From Cohnella zeiphila (GTDB lineage Bacteria; Bacillota; Bacilli; Paenibacillales; Paenibacillaceae), in NCBI RefSeq assembly GCF_014212055.1, contig NZ_JACJVO010000026.1, positions 1 to 64,000 on the forward strand: a stretch of 64,000 bases of DNA. Reading direction: 5' to 3'. Shown piece by piece: positions 29,656-37,154 of the stretch; the first letter of the stretch is position 1, and each line of letters begins with the position of its first letter. The position numbers and the translations under genes were made by a program. The notes under the pieces were generated by a model that was not told the DNA's origin, did no database searches, and saw only the letters and a list, made by a program, of their open reading frames with translations.

Positions 29656-29721
29656 ATTATAGGGGCGCGATTTTATGAAGTTTGTCAGACGGTCGTAGCT
29701 CTCTCAAAGTTTTTTCCGACA
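29656..29721 (-). promoter_or_regulatory. Spo0A-dependent promoter of spoIIE
   Basis: CTGACA (29688-29683) and TATAAT (29661-29656) are separated by 21 bp, the atypical spacing known for the Spo0A-activated sigma-A promoter of B. subtilis spoIIE. Upstream, TGTCGGAA (29721-29714) resembles a 0A box (TGTCGAA), and TGACAAA overlapping the -35 is a second near match. The start is about 32 bp before the spoIIE ATG. Confidence 0.8.
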
Positions 29722-29929
29722 GGAGTCTCGCTCCGGCGGCGACGCCGTTCGGGAATCGCGCAATCCCTTGAGCCCCAACAGCTTCGGAACGGTTCCGGCC
29801 GGTCCCCGCCGCTCCTTGACGACATTTCCCCGAACGAAAACCGCCGTCATCCGACGGCGTACCCGACAGGGCGGCAAGCGCCCAAACGACTGCAAATGCC
29901 GGATGAACGCGAATGACCGGACGAGCTTC

Positions 29930-29967
29930 AAAAAAAGAACCGCGCGGGTTCGATCTCCCGGCGGTTC
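29930..29967 (-). terminator. Second terminator downstream of yabR
   Basis: On the minus strand GAACCGCCGGG...CCCGCGCGGTTC is followed by seven T. It stands 13 bp beyond the first terminator. Between here and the spoIIE promoter (29722-29929) I see only a small hairpin near 29842-29860 and no gene or tRNA; B. subtilis has tRNA genes in the corresponding gap. Confidence 0.8.
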
Positions 29968-29968
29968 T

Positions 29969-30005
29969 CGGATAAAACAAATCCGGCCCGCTTCCCGGGC
30001 CGGAT
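29969..30005 (-). terminator. Terminator of yabR
   Basis: The hairpin ATCCGGCCCG...CGGGCCGGAT is followed on the minus strand by TTGTTTTAT, 35 bp after the yabR stop. Confidence 0.85.
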
Positions 30006-30039
30006 AGATGACATACTTATTTATCGCTTATCGGCTTCG

Positions 30040-30474
30040 TTACGAACGACGTCCGCCTCGGCCTCCGCGCTTGGATTCCGTGCTCTTCTTCAGGTTGGAC
30101 ATGCGCTCTTCGCTGTCCTTCAGGAAACGGGACATCTTATCTTCGAACGTAACTCGACCGGGTCCGCCCGGTTTGAAAGGACGTCCGCCACGATCGCCGC
30201 GAGGGCCTCGGGGAGGCTGGCGCTGCAATTCCGGAGGTTTGTCCACAGCTTGCCGGATCGACAGTCCGATCTTACCGTCTTTGTCTACGTTAATGACTTT
30301 AACGGTAACGACGTCGTTGATCTTTAGATGTTCGTGAACATCCTTGACATAGCTGTCTGCGATTTCGGAGATATGAACGAGGCCTGTGACGCCGCCGGAT
30401 AAATCGACGAACGCTCCGAAATGCGTAATGCCTGTTACCTTGCCCTCCAATTTGGAGCCAACTTCAATGGCCAT
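30040..30474 (-). CDS. yabR: S1 RNA-binding domain protein (YabR)
   Basis: 144 residues. One S1 domain at about 1-75 (EVGSKLEGKVTGITHFGAFVDL ... GLVHISEIADSYVKDV, quoted in parts) followed by a basic, Arg/Gly-rich C-terminal tail (PPRGPRGDRGGRPF; RGGRGGRRS at the end). Related general stress S1 proteins associate with ribosomes; the role here is inferred. It lies between divIC and spoIIE exactly as in Bacillus. Confidence 0.93.
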   Translation of the reverse strand: MAIEVGSKLEGKVTGITHFGAFVDLSGGVTGLVHISEIADSYVKDVHEHLKINDVVTVKVINVDKDGKIGLSIRQAVDKPPELQRQPPRGPRGDRGGRPFKPGGPGRVTFEDKMSRFLKDSEERMSNLKKSTESKRGGRGGRRS

Positions 30475-30615
30475 AAAAACCGATGTTCCTCCCTGAACAT
30501 GAGTGTGCCGAGCAGATAATAAAGACCGGCTTACTGCCGATTATAACCGATACGGAAAAGCAAGGTCAACAGACGTTCGTCCCCGTTACGGCCTGCCAAT
30601 TCAAGGCATGGCGGG

Positions 30616-30930
30616 TTATTTCTGGACTTGGATCGATTGTTCTCCCGGAAGACCCATTCCTTGCTCCTTGCGGGCGATCTGTCCGATATATTCGGGATCG
30701 TTCAGCCGCTGGATCTCTTTCTGAAGCGAGACGTTCTTGAGCTGCGCCTGCGACAGCTTGTCCTTCGCGTCATGGAGCTGGGCGGTCCGAACGGACGTCT
30801 GATGATATTGCAAGAACAAGGTATAGAGGGCCCAACCCATAAAGAGAACCACCACGATCGCCAAAAGCTTCAGTCTTCTGCGGGCTCCGGCCGATGCCGA
30901 GGCGTTCGCCGCCGTTGCTTGAGCTGCCAT
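30616..30930 (-). CDS. divIC: Septum formation initiator DivIC (FtsB-like)
   Basis: Bitopic division protein acting with FtsL and DivIB. 104 residues from MAAQATAANAS. A short cytoplasmic N-terminus, a membrane helix (LLAIVVVLFMGWALYTLFL, about 20-38), then an extracytoplasmic coiled coil (DAKDKLSQAQLKNVSLQKEI) and the conserved DPEYIGQIARKE. The ATG at 30930 has AAGGGGG upstream. Confidence 0.93.
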   Translation of the reverse strand: MAAQATAANASASAGARRRLKLLAIVVVLFMGWALYTLFLQYHQTSVRTAQLHDAKDKLSQAQLKNVSLQKEIQRLNDPEYIGQIARKEQGMGLPGEQSIQVQK

Positions 30931-30995
30931 GTCCGGACCCCCTTGTCCCAAAAAAGAAAGATAGTAACAGATTCGATCCTAGGGTAAACGAGTCA

Positions 30996-31001
30996 ATTAT
31001 A
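30996..31001 (-). promoter_or_regulatory. Candidate extended -10 promoter of divIC
   Basis: TGTGATATAAT on the minus strand gives a perfect TATAAT with a TG extended -10, about 65 bp before divIC. The -35 region (AGTAGA at 17 bp) is poor. Confidence 0.5.
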
Positions 31002-31066
31002 TCACAGGAATGAATCAGTCTACTATCCTTCTTCGGACGCACTTCGGACGAAGAAACTTGTCGATT

Positions 31067-31660
31067 CTAGGGCTTCCGCCGGAGAATATCGAGAATTTGC
31101 TTCGCTTTGGTCCGGAAAGAGCGCCACGCGTCCCCGACCGGACGGAGTGCTTGGCGCACCGGAAGCAGCAGCCGCCAGATCCACCTTCCCGGCGGAGCGA
31201 GCGGCTTCAGCGCCAATCGGCCGAGCCAGAGCAGCAGGGCCGCTACGATAATGAAAGCAATATCGAGCACGCGTGCGATCATTCGCACCACGAACTGAAC
31301 AGGTCGGACGAAGATCACGAGCACCGCCCGCCAAAGAAAGCGAAGCGTATTCTGAACGACGCGAAACAGGAAGGAGATGGCCTTGATCAAGGGACTGCTG
31401 AACAAGCCGAAGTAGCCGGTGATGCCGATGCCGATGCCGAGGAATACGTAGAGCCGCACTTCCCCCTCGTTGTTATTCAGCAGCGTCCGGAAGACGAGCA
31501 GGGTGGCCAGCGCCCAATAGACGACGTCGAGCCCCGGCAGCGTCCAGCGGCGGACCGAGAACCGATGGCAAGCGACCCGATAGACGTCGAACGCGAAGCC
31601 CATCGCCAGTCCGCACAGCATCATGGCTCCGATCGTCGTCCAATGCATCGCCGTGTTCAC
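31067..31660 (-). CDS. yabQ: Sporulation membrane protein YabQ
   Basis: Spore cortex protein in B. subtilis, made in the mother cell. About 197 residues. Hydrophobic helices: about 8-22, 38-55, 65-85 and a longer stretch near 110-150, followed by a basic C-terminal tail. The sequence FDVYRVACHRF near the N-terminus is typical of YabQ. The start is either GTG 31660, which overlaps the yabP stop as GTGA, or ATG 31648; I prefer the coupled GTG because the ATG lacks its own Shine-Dalgarno. Confidence 0.88.
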   Translation of the reverse strand: MNTAMHWTTIGAMMLCGLAMGFAFDVYRVACHRFSVRRWTLPGLDVVYWALATLLVFRTLLNNNEGEVRLYVFLGIGIGITGYFGLFSSPLIKAISFLFRVVQNTLRFLWRAVLVIFVRPVQFVVRMIARVLDIAFIIVAALLLWLGRLALKPLAPPGRWIWRLLLPVRQALRPVGDAWRSFRTKAKQILDILRRKP

Positions 31661-31941
31661 TTGAACAGCTTCCCGAGCAGTCCCTTCGACTTGCCGCCGG
31701 AGACGCTGCCGTCCAGATAGACCAGGGAGTGGACCAGTCCCTCGATCGTCACCATGCCCTGCTCCAGACTCAAATTTTTCATATGCAAGTTTTGACCTCG
31801 CACGGCCAAGAAGCCGCACTCCGTCTCCAGCAGAAACTCTTCGTTGTCGAAGCTCTCCACGTTGTTGACGCCGGAGATATCCATCACCTTGCGGTTGAGC
31901 ATGTGGATCTCCTGCCGCTTGGCGCTCTTCCCCTGGTCCAT
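31657..31941 (-). CDS. yabP: Sporulation protein YabP
   Basis: 94 residues of the YabP/YqfC family, with the conserved HMLNRKVMDISGVNNVESFD and GFLAVRGQNLHMKNLSLEQG. In B. subtilis it is needed for cortex formation and expressed under sigma-E. An octamer CATAAGCT at 31973-31966 resembles a sigma-E -10 (CATACAMT), but no good -35 is seen. yabQ is coupled behind it; the rqcP terminator precedes it, so it should have its own promoter. Confidence 0.92.
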   Translation of the reverse strand: MDQGKSAKRQEIHMLNRKVMDISGVNNVESFDNEEFLLETECGFLAVRGQNLHMKNLSLEQGMVTIEGLVHSLVYLDGSVSGGKSKGLLGKLFK

Positions 31942-32050
31942 GGCACGTCCCTCCCTTTTGAGACTAGCTTATGGGGGGACGTCCGGAATTAGAACAGCTC
32001 GCCGACATGCCGCGTTCGATGCTCGTCCTCCATCGCCTTGTCTTCCCTTC

Positions 32051-32086
32051 ATAAAAAAAACCCGCCGGCCGATGCCGAGCGGGTTT
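32051..32086 (-). terminator. Terminator of the HU-rqcP unit
   Basis: On the minus strand AAACCCGCTCGGC...GCCGGCGGGTTT with a run of eight T, starting at the rqcP stop codon. Confidence 0.9.
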
Positions 32087-32363
32087 ACAGAAAAGGTTCG
32101 TCTTCTTTCTTGCGGATCTCTTCCTTCAGGACGGTGTACATCCCTTCGGCGTCTTCCTTGCGGGCGGAATCGGAGATACGCTCGATTCGGACGGTCAGCG
32201 AACGCTGGCCGAACTGTACCTCGAGAACGTCGCCGACTTTCACGACAGTGCCCGGTTTGGCTTCCCTTCCGTTCAGAAGGACGCGTCCTTGATCGGACAC
32301 GTCCTTCGCAACGGTGCGGCGTTTGATCAAACGCGACACCTTTAAATATTTATCCAGGCGCAT
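32085..32363 (-). CDS. rqcP: S4-domain RNA-binding protein RqcP (YabO)
   Basis: Partner of RqcH in ribosome-associated quality control, stabilising P-site tRNA on 50S subunits during alanine tailing. 92 residues; the S4 fold is visible in MRLDKYLKVSRLIKRRTVAK and VLLNGREAKPGTVVKVGDVLEV. It lies 3 bp after the HU gene, as in Bacillus. Confidence 0.95.
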   Translation of the reverse strand: MRLDKYLKVSRLIKRRTVAKDVSDQGRVLLNGREAKPGTVVKVGDVLEVQFGQRSLTVRIERISDSARKEDAEGMYTVLKEEIRKKEDEPFL

Positions 32364-32366
32364 GAA

Positions 32367-32639
32367 TTACTTAACGGCTTCTTTGAGCTTGTTGCCTGCT
32401 TTGAAAGCCGGAACCTTGGAAGCGGCGATCTCGATCGATTTGCCCGTTTGCGGGTTGCGGCCCACGCGGCCGGAACGTTCGCGGGTTTCGAACGTGCCAA
32501 AGCCGATCAGTTGGACTTTGTCGCCTTTAGCCAGCGCTTCGGATACTTCGCCCAGGAAGCCGTTCAGAACGGATTCCACGTCTTTCTTGGTCAATCCGCT
32601 TTTCTCGGAGATGCTGTTGATCAGGTCAGTCTTGTTCAT
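32367..32639 (-). CDS. hupA: HU-family DNA-binding protein
   Basis: Nucleoid-associated histone-like dimer. 90 residues, starting [20 protein letters not shown], with the DNA-contacting arm [21 protein letters not shown] and the C-terminal [13 protein letters not shown] clear AGGAGG precedes the ATG. The upstream gap 32640-32828 is AT-rich and holds its promoter; I could not fix one hexamer pair. The symbol (hbs/hupA) depends on naming convention. Confidence 0.95.
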   Translation of the reverse strand: MNKTDLINSISEKSGLTKKDVESVLNGFLGEVSEALAKGDKVQLIGFGTFETRERSGRVGRNPQTGKSIEIAASKVPAFKAGNKLKEAVK

Positions 32640-32828
32640 AATAAAGAATTCCTCCTATTTTTTAAATTCAATTGGTCTCTCCACGGCACTGTCGGCATGT
32701 GGAAAATTCGAGATTGCAGTAGCACGATGAATAGTATTCTGTCTGATGTTAAAAAAATCCTGCCTAGACGACAAAAATTTTAACGAAATTTGATGAAAAA
32801 CACAGGGTTTTGCGGTTTCGCGTCTTTT

Positions 32829-34301
32829 TTAGGGTCTGCGCTTCGCCTCCTGCCACCAATCTTCCATCTCTGTTAAGCCAGTCTCGTCAAATGTGCGGCC
32901 GTTTATACGTAATTTCTCTTCGATATAGTGGAATCGAGAGATAAACTTGCGATTGGTTCCCGCCAGGGACTGCTCGGGATCGGCCTTGATAAAGCGCGAG
33001 GCGTTCACGACGGCGAAAAGCAAATCTCCCAACTCTTCCTTTTGGCGTTCGAGAGATTCCCCGCCGATGGCTTCTTTGAGCTCGGCCAGCTCTTCTTCGA
33101 TCTTCTCCATCACGCCGGTCAGGTCGGGCCAATCGAAGCCGACGGCGGCGGCCTTCTTCTGCAGCTTATACGCTTGCAGGAGCGCGGGAAGATCCTTCGG
33201 AATGCCGTCCAACTGCGACGGTCTCTTCTCTCTGCCTTTGCGCTCCTTCTCCTCGGCCTTCATCGCTTCCCAATTGCGCAGCGCTTCCTCCGCATTCGCC
33301 GCATCCTTGCCTCCGAACACGTGCGGATGCCGGAAGATCAGCTTGTCGTTCAGCTCCGCCAGCACGTCGAAGACATCGAACGTCCCCTCTTCCTCTTCCA
33401 TCTGGCTGTGCATCAGAACCTGCAGGATCACGTCGCCGAATTCTTCCTTCATCCCGTCCGGATCGTCATGGTCCAGCGCTTCGATCGCCTCGTACGTCTC
33501 TTCGATGAAGTTTTTGCGAATGGAAGCGTGCGTCTGCTCCCGGTCCCACGGACAGCCTTCCGGACTGCGGAGGATGGAGACGATCTCGTGCAGCCGCTCG
33601 AACGAGTGCCGCTGCAGCCGGCTGTCGTCGCTGGCCGGTATGTAGACGAGCGTTAGATTGCCGTATTCGCCGAGACGGTCCAGCTCGTGCAGGGGGACGG
33701 TCCGAATTCGCTCATCGCCCGGAATGCCGAGCGCCTGGCCGACGACGACCGGATAATCGTCGGGGTAGACGGCCATCAGCGTCAGCTTGACGTCGGAGGC
33801 GGTGTACGCATCGTACACTTGTCCGATGATGGTATGCAGACGGGGTTGAATATGCTCGCGCTTCAGTCCGGAGGCGTCGAGGAGCTGGAACCCTTCGATC
33901 GGATCGAAGCCGAGCCGCAGAAACGTCTGGTCCAGGAAGCTCTCTCCTCCCAGAACGCGCAGATCGACCCCGCGGGACGGCGCTTGTTCCCGCAAGATCT
34001 GCACGGTGCGCTCCGCGACCATCGGATGGCCGGGCACGGCGTAGACGACGGGTTGATCCTGCGCGTCCTCCAGCAGCTTCGCGGCGATCGCCTCATACAC
34101 CTCGGCGAAGTCGTCGAACTTCTCGTAAACGGAATCGAACGATTCGAAAACGATGCCGCGGCGCGCGAGATCGGCGACGGCGGGATGATCGGCGGTCCGG
34201 ACAAATCGGCGGCCGGCCTGCTCCAGCGCCCGCAGAATGCCGAGCGTCAGTTGGTCTTCGCCGCCGGAGCCGAGTCCGACGACGGTGATGGGATGTGGCA
34301 A
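32829..34301 (-). CDS. mazG: Tetrapyrrole methylase-MazG fusion (YabN)
   Basis: 490 residues with two domains: an N-terminal SAM-binding tetrapyrrole methylase-like fold (about 1-225, ITVVGLGSGGEDQLTLGILRAL, VVYAVPGHPMVAERT) and a C-terminal MazG NTP pyrophosphohydrolase (about 235-490) with a doubled EExxE/ExxD-type helix set (NFIEETYEAIEALD ... EEFGDVILQVLMHSQ). It probably hydrolyses nucleoside triphosphates; what the methylase domain methylates, if anything, is unknown. It starts at TTG with AAAGGATG upstream. Confidence 0.93.
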   Translation of the reverse strand: MPHPITVVGLGSGGEDQLTLGILRALEQAGRRFVRTADHPAVADLARRGIVFESFDSVYEKFDDFAEVYEAIAAKLLEDAQDQPVVYAVPGHPMVAERTVQILREQAPSRGVDLRVLGGESFLDQTFLRLGFDPIEGFQLLDASGLKREHIQPRLHTIIGQVYDAYTASDVKLTLMAVYPDDYPVVVGQALGIPGDERIRTVPLHELDRLGEYGNLTLVYIPASDDSRLQRHSFERLHEIVSILRSPEGCPWDREQTHASIRKNFIEETYEAIEALDHDDPDGMKEEFGDVILQVLMHSQMEEEEGTFDVFDVLAELNDKLIFRHPHVFGGKDAANAEEALRNWEAMKAEEKERKGREKRPSQLDGIPKDLPALLQAYKLQKKAAAVGFDWPDLTGVMEKIEEELAELKEAIGGESLERQKEELGDLLFAVVNASRFIKADPEQSLAGTNRKFISRFHYIEEKLRINGRTFDETGLTEMEDWWQEAKRRP

Positions 34302-34307
34302 GGGTCA

Positions 34308-36005
34308 TCATCCTTTCGGAGTGTGATGAACGATTCTGAGCGAGCGCGGCGCAAGCCGCGTCAGCCAACGGTCCAGGCGCGAGCCGGCGAGACCGGGAAG
34401 CGAGCGCCAGTCGCGCGGCTCGAGCGCGCCGGTGGCGACGAGCGCGGCCGCGAAGGCGAGCGCGCCGCAGGCGACGCAGGCGAGCGTGACGAACAGAGCG
34501 GCGAGGCGGTCGGGCCAGCCGGCGGTCAGCGCGCCGAGCGCTTGCGCGAGCAGCGCGACGACGGCCGCCATGGCGGCGAGCGCGAGCGCGGTGCGCCCGG
34601 CGGCTCGGGCGGCGTTCGCCCGGCCGCTCGGGCGCGGAAGGCGGCGGCGCAGCGCGAGCGCGTTCAGCGCGGCCGCCGCCGCATAGGCCGCGATCGCGGC
34701 CAGCGCCGCGCCGGAGATGCCGAAGGCCGGCGCCAGCGCGGCGTTGAGCGCGGCCTTGACGCAGGCTGCCGCGGCCAGGTTCAGGGCGGGCGAGCGGAGG
34801 TCGCCCAGCCCTTGAAGCAGGGCGGCGCTGACGGCCTGCAGCGTGCCGCCGAGCGCGGCAAAGGCGAGCAGCGCCATGGCGGCGGCGCCCCGGCCGTCGG
34901 CGAACAGCGCGACGTCGACGGGAACGGCCAGCAGCGCGAGGCCGACGGCGGCGGCGCCGCCGAACCACCAGGCGATGCGCATGGCCAGCGCCGTCTGGCC
35001 CTGCCCGCCGGGCGAATCGCCCCGCGCGCGGGCGGCGGTGAGCGCCGGGACGAGCGCGGCCGAGGCGCCGCCCGCCGCCATGACGATGAGCTGCAGCAGC
35101 GCGATGCCGCGATTGTATTCGCCGAACGAAGCCAGCGCTTCGGCGGCGGTCGCCCCGGCGCTCTGAAGCAGCCGGGGCAGCGTGAAGGCGTCGATCAGGC
35201 CGAACAGCGGCGCCACGACGGATGCGGCGGCGACGGGGAGCGCGACGGACGCGATACGACGGAGCAGCGCGGAGCGAGATTCCTTCTCGCGCGAGACCGG
35301 TTCTGCGGCGGCGGCGACTTCGGCTGCCGCTCCGACCGCCGCCCGGGCCGTCTTGCCGTTTCGGCGCATCCGCAGCAGAGCGGCGAGCCCCGCCGCCGCG
35401 CCAGCGGCCAGTCCGCCGTGGACGGCGGCGGCAGTGGCGCCGGGCGACCAGTTGCGCCCGAGCGCCCAGAACAGCATGACGAGCATGAACGCCACGCGGG
35501 CGGTTTGCTCGGACAGCTGCGACACGGCGGGCCGGAGCATGTCCATCCTGCCCTGCGAATAGCCGCGCAGCGCGGCGGTCATTGGCGCGAACAACAGCGC
35601 CAGCGAAGACGTCCGGATCGCATCCGCCGCTTCCCGGGCACCCATCCACTCCGCGAACGCGTCCGCTCCCCACTGCAGCAGGCCGAACGCGATAAGCCCG
35701 CTCGCCGAGAGCAAGCTCATCGACCAGCGCAGCACGCGCCGCGCGCCCTCCTCGTCGCCTCGGGCCGTCCGCTCGGCCACCAGCGCGGATACCGCGACCG
35801 GCACGCCCGCCGCCGCCAGCGTCATCCACATGACCGCCAGCGAGTAGACGGCGCTGTACAAACCGAACACGCGGTCTCCCGCCAGATTCTGCAGCGGGAT
35901 CTTCTGCATCGTGCCGATCAGCTTGGAGAGCAGCGCCGCGCCTCCCAATAAGGCGGCGCTTTGCCCCAAGCCCGGGACTCCGTCCCGTTTCTTGTCCGTT
36001 CCCAT
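34308..36005 (-). CDS. MATE/MOP-superfamily polysaccharide flippase (SpoVB/YabM-like)
   Basis: 565 residues with about 14 membrane helices; the N-terminus LLGGAALLSKLIGTMQKIPLQNLAGD is typical of the SpoVB/YtgP/MurJ branch. In B. subtilis the gene here is yabM; the function is inferred as a lipid-linked cell-wall precursor or polysaccharide flippase in sporulation. The sequence is unusually Ala-rich and high-GC in its second half compared with all neighbours (long runs of GCG codons), which also makes a long spurious antisense open frame. Confidence 0.88.
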   Translation of the reverse strand: MGTDKKRDGVPGLGQSAALLGGAALLSKLIGTMQKIPLQNLAGDRVFGLYSAVYSLAVMWMTLAAAGVPVAVSALVAERTARGDEEGARRVLRWSMSLLSASGLIAFGLLQWGADAFAEWMGAREAADAIRTSSLALLFAPMTAALRGYSQGRMDMLRPAVSQLSEQTARVAFMLVMLFWALGRNWSPGATAAAVHGGLAAGAAAGLAALLRMRRNGKTARAAVGAAAEVAAAAEPVSREKESRSALLRRIASVALPVAAASVVAPLFGLIDAFTLPRLLQSAGATAAEALASFGEYNRGIALLQLIVMAAGGASAALVPALTAARARGDSPGGQGQTALAMRIAWWFGGAAAVGLALLAVPVDVALFADGRGAAAMALLAFAALGGTLQAVSAALLQGLGDLRSPALNLAAAACVKAALNAALAPAFGISGAALAAIAAYAAAAALNALALRRRLPRPSGRANAARAAGRTALALAAMAAVVALLAQALGALTAGWPDRLAALFVTLACVACGALAFAAALVATGALEPRDWRSLPGLAGSRLDRWLTRLAPRSLRIVHHTPKG

Positions 36006-36027
36006 GTTGATTTCCTTCCGCTATCTT

Positions 36028-36066
36028 GCGTTCTGTCCAGGCATACCATCCACAGAACGCATTATA
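36028..36066 (-). promoter_or_regulatory. Promoter and inverted repeat before the SpoVB-like gene
   Basis: On the minus strand TATAAT (36066-36061) with a TG extended -10 (TGTTATAAT) is followed directly by the perfect 8-bp inverted repeat GCGTTCTG-N17-CAGAACGC (36060-36028), which covers the expected transcript start. No -35 was recognised. The remaining gap 36067-36337 holds no gene; a weak hairpin near 36279-36314 could end spoVT transcription. Confidence 0.5.
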
Positions 36067-36337
36067 ACACAGATCGGGGGCGCTCTTTCGACTGGACGAT
36101 TCTCAGCCCGCCGAACCCGCATAGACCGTCTTATTGCTTGCATTTGCCCATTCCGTCGTTTTCCCGCTCATGCAGGAAGTTAATTCCCTCCTTGCCCATT
36201 CTGCTATCGTCCCACTCCTCTAGACATTCTTAATTGCCTTTCTGCTCTCGCCTTTGGTTGTCCCTCTTCGCAACGCAACAAGCTCCCCGAGAGTGAATTC
36301 CCCCGGGAAGCTTGCTTGTACGCCTGTTCCGGCGCCG

Positions 36338-36880
36338 TTATTGCTCCATCTGCTTGGCCAGAAATCCGGCCGCGGTCTCCACCATCTTGCTCTCCATCGA
36401 CCCCATCGAGACGCCGTCTTCCTTGCTGATGAGAAGGACGGTGCCGATCGGATCGCCGCCCGCCACGATCGGCGCGACGGCGTAGGAAGTGAAGTTGTCG
36501 GCGCCGTCCCGCAAAATTTCGTAACTGCCCGGCTGGGACTCAAGCAGGATCTTCCGATTCTCCATGCAGCTCTCGAGCAAGCCGCCGACCGGTTTGTCCA
36601 TGAACTCCTTCTTGGAAGCGCCGGCCACGGCAATGACCGTATCCCGGTCCGAGATGATCGCGGTGTGGCCCGTGCTCTCGTGAAGCGATTCGGCATACTC
36701 CTTGGCGAAGTCGCCCAGCTCGCCGATCGGCGAGTACTTCTTCAGGATGACTTCCCCGTCCCTGTCCACGAAGATCTCCAGCGGATCTCCTTCGCGAATG
36801 CGGAGCGTGCGGCGAATTTCCTTCGGTATAACGACCCGACCGAGGTCATCAATGCGGCGTACAATCCCGGTTGCTTTCAT
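36338..36880 (-). CDS. spoVT: Stage V sporulation protein T
   Basis: AbrB-like regulator of sigma-G-dependent genes in the forespore. 180 residues: an N-terminal SpoVT/AbrB swapped-hairpin DNA-binding domain (MKATGIVRRIDDLGRVVIPK, EIRRTLRIREGDPLEIFVD) and a C-terminal GAF-like domain (about 55-178). The start is fixed by the conserved MKATGIVRR. It is preceded by a sigma-G promoter, matching its regulation in B. subtilis. Confidence 0.97.
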   Translation of the reverse strand: MKATGIVRRIDDLGRVVIPKEIRRTLRIREGDPLEIFVDRDGEVILKKYSPIGELGDFAKEYAESLHESTGHTAIISDRDTVIAVAGASKKEFMDKPVGGLLESCMENRKILLESQPGSYEILRDGADNFTSYAVAPIVAGGDPIGTVLLISKEDGVSMGSMESKMVETAAGFLAKQMEQ

Positions 36881-37001
36881 AGCTCGTGTTGCCCCACTTT
36901 CTTGGTTGTTTTGGACCTTGAAGCTCCCCTGCGCCGGGCGGGCGGGAGGCGGTATAGCGAACGCTGGAACTGTCGGAAAAAAGTGAACTTGATCTTGGGG
37001 A

Positions 37002-37031
37002 TAGTATTCAACCCCTCCCAAATTCTTATGC
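37002..37031 (-). promoter_or_regulatory. Sigma-G promoter of spoVT
   Basis: GCATA (37031-37027), 18 bp, then AATACTA (37008-37002), compared with the sigma-G consensus GHATR-N18-CATHMTA; one mismatch at the first -10 base. It gives a leader of about 115 nt. Confidence 0.7.
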
Positions 37032-37112
37032 GCTCGCCCACCGGTGGGGAATTCCGCCAAGTCATCCTGGCCGATCCAATTCCGTCTCGGTCCCGGCGAT
37101 GTTCCGAATCGC

Positions 37113-37141
37113 AAAAAACCGCCCCGGAACGGGCGGTTTTT
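37113..37141 (-). terminator. Terminator of prsA
   Basis: AAACCGCCCG...CGGGGCGGTTTTTTGC on the minus strand, 14 bp past the prsA stop. It separates the mfd-prsA unit from spoVT. Confidence 0.85.
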
Positions 37142-37154
37142 CGGCAATCGTAGG

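Noticed and set aside
29617-30039. tRNA genes, as found in B. subtilis between spoIIE and yabR
   Set aside because: The only T-loop-like sequence (GGTTCGATCTCC at 29947) lies inside a terminator hairpin; no acceptor or anticodon arms can be drawn.
33687-35951. Long plus-strand open frame of about 750 codons
   Set aside because: It is antisense to mazG and the Ala-rich flippase, low-complexity (Arg/Gly/Ala/Gln), without Shine-Dalgarno or any recognisable domain; it results from high GC.
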